Assembly: GCA_036377415.1 (NCBI GenBank)
Contig: DASUYK010000053.1
Span: forward strand, 1 to 6,936
DNA: 6,936 nt
Reading direction: 5' to 3'
From: DASUPK01 sp036377415
Lineage (GTDB): Bacteria > Actinomycetota > Thermoleophilia > Solirubrobacterales > 70-9
Below the pieces are notes generated by a model. It ran no database searches and was not told the DNA's origin. It was given only the letters and a program-made list of their open reading frames with translations. This document shows positions 5,536-6,936 of the stretch, in pieces. How positions within the stretch are numbered: position 1 is the first letter of the stretch; each line of letters starts with the position of its first letter. A program made the position numbers and the translations under genes.

Positions 5536-6171
5536 GTGAAGCGCGACAGGAAGATCCTGCTCGCGGCGCAGCGTCTCTTCCATGAGCGGGGCTTCGACGC
5601 CGTCGGGATGGACGAGGTCGGCGAGACGGCCGGAATCACCGGGCCGGCGATCTATCGTCATTTCAGCGGCAAGGACGAGCTGCTCGGAACGCTCTTCGAC
5701 GAGGCGGTCAGCGCCCTGCTCATCCGGGTCGGCGACCAGGAGTTCGACGACCCCTGGGAGGAGCTCGCCTTTCTCGCCAAGGCGCACGCCGAGTTCGTCT
5801 ACGAGCACCAGGAGCTCGCGAGCATCCTGATTCGCGACGACCGTTCGCTCGCAGAGCCCTTCCAGCGGCGTCACCGCAGGCGTGAGCGCCCGTACATCGA
5901 ACGCTGGATCGCCGTTCTCGGAGGATGCTTCCCGGATCGGAGCGAGGAGGAGCGGACGAGCGCCACATTCGCGATCCTCCACATGCTGAACTCGATCGGG
6001 ACCTGGCCGCGAGGCGCCCGCCGCACCGAGAATCTCCCGGACCTGATCGCGGACATGGCATACGGGGCGGCGGCCGCGCTGGGAGGTTCCGGATGGCGCG
6101 AGTTGACCGGCGCCGGGCGCCCGTCGGGCGACGGGATCTCCGCCGAGTCCCGGAGCGACCTGGTGGCATAG
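5536..6171 (+). CDS. TetR-family transcriptional regulator
   Basis: One-component regulator of 211 residues from the GTG at 5536; repressors of this family bind a palindrome as a dimer and release it on binding a small ligand. The amino-terminal helix-turn-helix is clear: RDRKILLAAQRLFHERGFDAVGMDEVGE (4-30), then TAGITGPAIYRHFSGKDELL (31-50) with the GxxxxxxYxHFxxKxxL signature. The remainder is an all-helical ligand-binding domain containing HAEFVYEHQELASILIRDDR, RRRERPYIERWIAVL and AILHMLNSIGTW, a pattern seen in actinobacterial TetR proteins of the SACE_7040/KstR2-like sort, several of which sense acyl-CoA-type ligands (family knowledge, not shown here). A GTG at 5512 would add eight residues that match no family pattern and would place the start within the dyad, so the later GTG is preferred. 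No Shine-Dalgarno sequence precedes it. The downstream transporter is a plausible target. Confidence 0.92.
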   Translation: MKRDRKILLAAQRLFHERGFDAVGMDEVGETAGITGPAIYRHFSGKDELLGTLFDEAVSALLIRVGDQEFDDPWEELAFLAKAHAEFVYEHQELASILIRDDRSLAEPFQRRHRRRERPYIERWIAVLGGCFPDRSEEERTSATFAILHMLNSIGTWPRGARRTENLPDLIADMAYGAAAALGGSGWRELTGAGRPSGDGISAESRSDLVA

Positions 6172-6333
6172 CGGCACCTCCCTGCGCGGGCCGGCTCGGT
6201 TCTCGCTTGTTAACTGTCATTAGCTCGTTCTGGAGTGCGGACCGGTGCGGCAGTCCTGTTCCTCCGGGCGCTCTCTTGTCGGTCGGCCGGCGTTGGGGGA
6301 TGATGGGCCCACCTGAGTTCACGACCCCGGGGG
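6172..6333 (+). promoter_or_regulatory. Intergenic spacer with possible transporter promoter
   Basis: This 162-base gap holds no gene. TTGTCG (6276-6281) and GATGAT (6299-6304) are 17 bases apart and match the -35/-10 consensus at four positions each, giving a start near 6311 and a short leader. An alternative AT-rich patch at 6207-6222 (TTGTTA, with GTTAAC at 6209-6214) may be a regulator site. No terminator hairpin was found behind tetR, so tetR read-through into the transporter is possible. Confidence 0.25.
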
Positions 6334-6936
6334 ATGCTCGCTTTGGAAGGAACCACGAACGTTGCGGCGCGTGCGGGAAGGTGGAGCGCCCGCCACCGCG
6401 GCAAGGCCATCGTCGGGTGGCTGGTCTTCGTCGTCCTCGCCGTCTTCGTCGGCGGCTCGATCGGAACCGAGCAGATCGCGGACGAGGACCAATCGGTCGG
6501 CGAGGCTCGCGAGGCGGATCATGCGGTCGCCGACGCGTTCCCGGACAACGCCGACGAGACCGTCCTGATCCAGAGCGCGGGCGGCGGCCAGACCGCCGAT
6601 CAGCCCGCGTTTCGTGCGGTCGTCGATGACGTCGTCGCCAAGCTCGAGGCGACCGAGAACGTGGTCGACGTCGAGAGCCCTTACTTCGCCGGCAGCGAGG
6701 GCGCGATCTCGCGGGACGGACGCTCGGCGCTCGTCACTCTCGAGATCCCGGATCCGGGCGAGGACAGCGACGTCACTACCGAGGACCTGGTCGAAGCCCC
6801 GCTTGCGGTCGTCGAGCGTCTGGGGGAGGCGCATCCAGGGTTCCGGATCGAGGAGTTCGGCGACGCGAGCGCAAACAAGCAGCTCAGCGAATCGTTCGAG
6901 GACGACTTCCGGCGCGCGGAGGTGACCTCGCTTCCG
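6334..6936 (+). CDS. MMPL/RND-family membrane transporter, 3'-truncated by window edge
   Basis: The amino-terminal 201 residues of a large multi-spanning transporter; family members of this kind are commonly about 700-750 residues with two repeats of a porter domain plus TM helices. Visible order: short basic cytoplasmic tail (VAARAGRWSARHRGKA), TM helix 1 (about 25-44, IVGWLVFVVLAVFVGGSIG), then the start of the first extracytoplasmic porter domain with DQSVGEAREADHAVADAFPDNADETVLIQS, typical of actinobacterial MMPL proteins. The window ends at FEDDFRRAEVTSLP, just where the family enters the next TM bundle. Substrates in this family range from lipids to drugs; none can be inferred. The frame's upstream stop is at 6301. 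The ATG at 6334 directly abuts a G-run, whereas the TTG at 6343 has GGGGGA eight bases upstream, so the true start may be 6343. The position after tetR suggests regulation by that repressor. Confidence 0.88.
   Translation, partial: MLALEGTTNVAARAGRWSARHRGKAIVGWLVFVVLAVFVGGSIGTEQIADEDQSVGEAREADHAVADAFPDNADETVLIQSAGGGQTADQPAFRAVVDDVVAKLEATENVVDVESPYFAGSEGAISRDGRSALVTLEIPDPGEDSDVTTEDLVEAPLAVVERLGEAHPGFRIEEFGDASANKQLSESFEDDFRRAEVTSLP

Overview
The window is GC-rich throughout, with strongly G/C-biased third codon positions, tightly packed and overlapping plus-strand genes, and at least one apparently leaderless start. This fits a high-GC Actinomycetota. The tmk-holB pair, a zinc-less delta' subunit and an MMPL transporter with a GRWSARHRGKA-type amino end suggest the Thermoleophilia/Solirubrobacterales side of the phylum. 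That placement is inference from pattern recognition, not a search result.

Layout, all genes on the plus strand. (1) 1-1683: DNA replication supply. The 3' part of tmk (thymidylate kinase) overlaps holB (DNA polymerase III delta' subunit) by one base. (2) 1684-1749: a short spacer with a 6-bp-arm inverted repeat and an AT-richer -10-like element just ahead of the next gene. (3) 1750-5161: a regulatory block of a membrane sensor histidine kinase, an OmpR-family response regulator overlapping it by 4 bases, and a LysR-type regulator 26 bases downstream. (4) 5162-5535: a 374-base region with no intact gene that nevertheless carries several signals: a repeated CATAACC element, a promoter-like pair, a potentially self-folding segment ending in a strong hairpin terminator (a candidate small RNA), a palindrome, a 16-codon fragment resembling the start of MaoC-type dehydratases, and a tetR promoter. 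(5) 5536-6171: a TetR-family regulator. (6) 6172-6333: spacer with possible promoter elements. (7) 6334-6936: the first ~200 codons of an MMPL/RND-family membrane transporter, cut by the window end.

How the genes may work together: tmk and holB are housekeeping genes of nucleotide supply and replisome loading. The kinase/regulator pair should form one phosphorelay, with the LysR protein probably co-transcribed. The TetR protein is the natural candidate to control itself and perhaps the adjacent exporter, in the usual tetR-transporter arrangement. No signal identifies the sensed stimulus or exported substrate. The least expected part is 5162-5535: a candidate independent small RNA and a possible relic of a lost gene, both between two regulator genes. 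No CRISPR array, tRNA, rRNA, insertion sequence or phage gene was seen.
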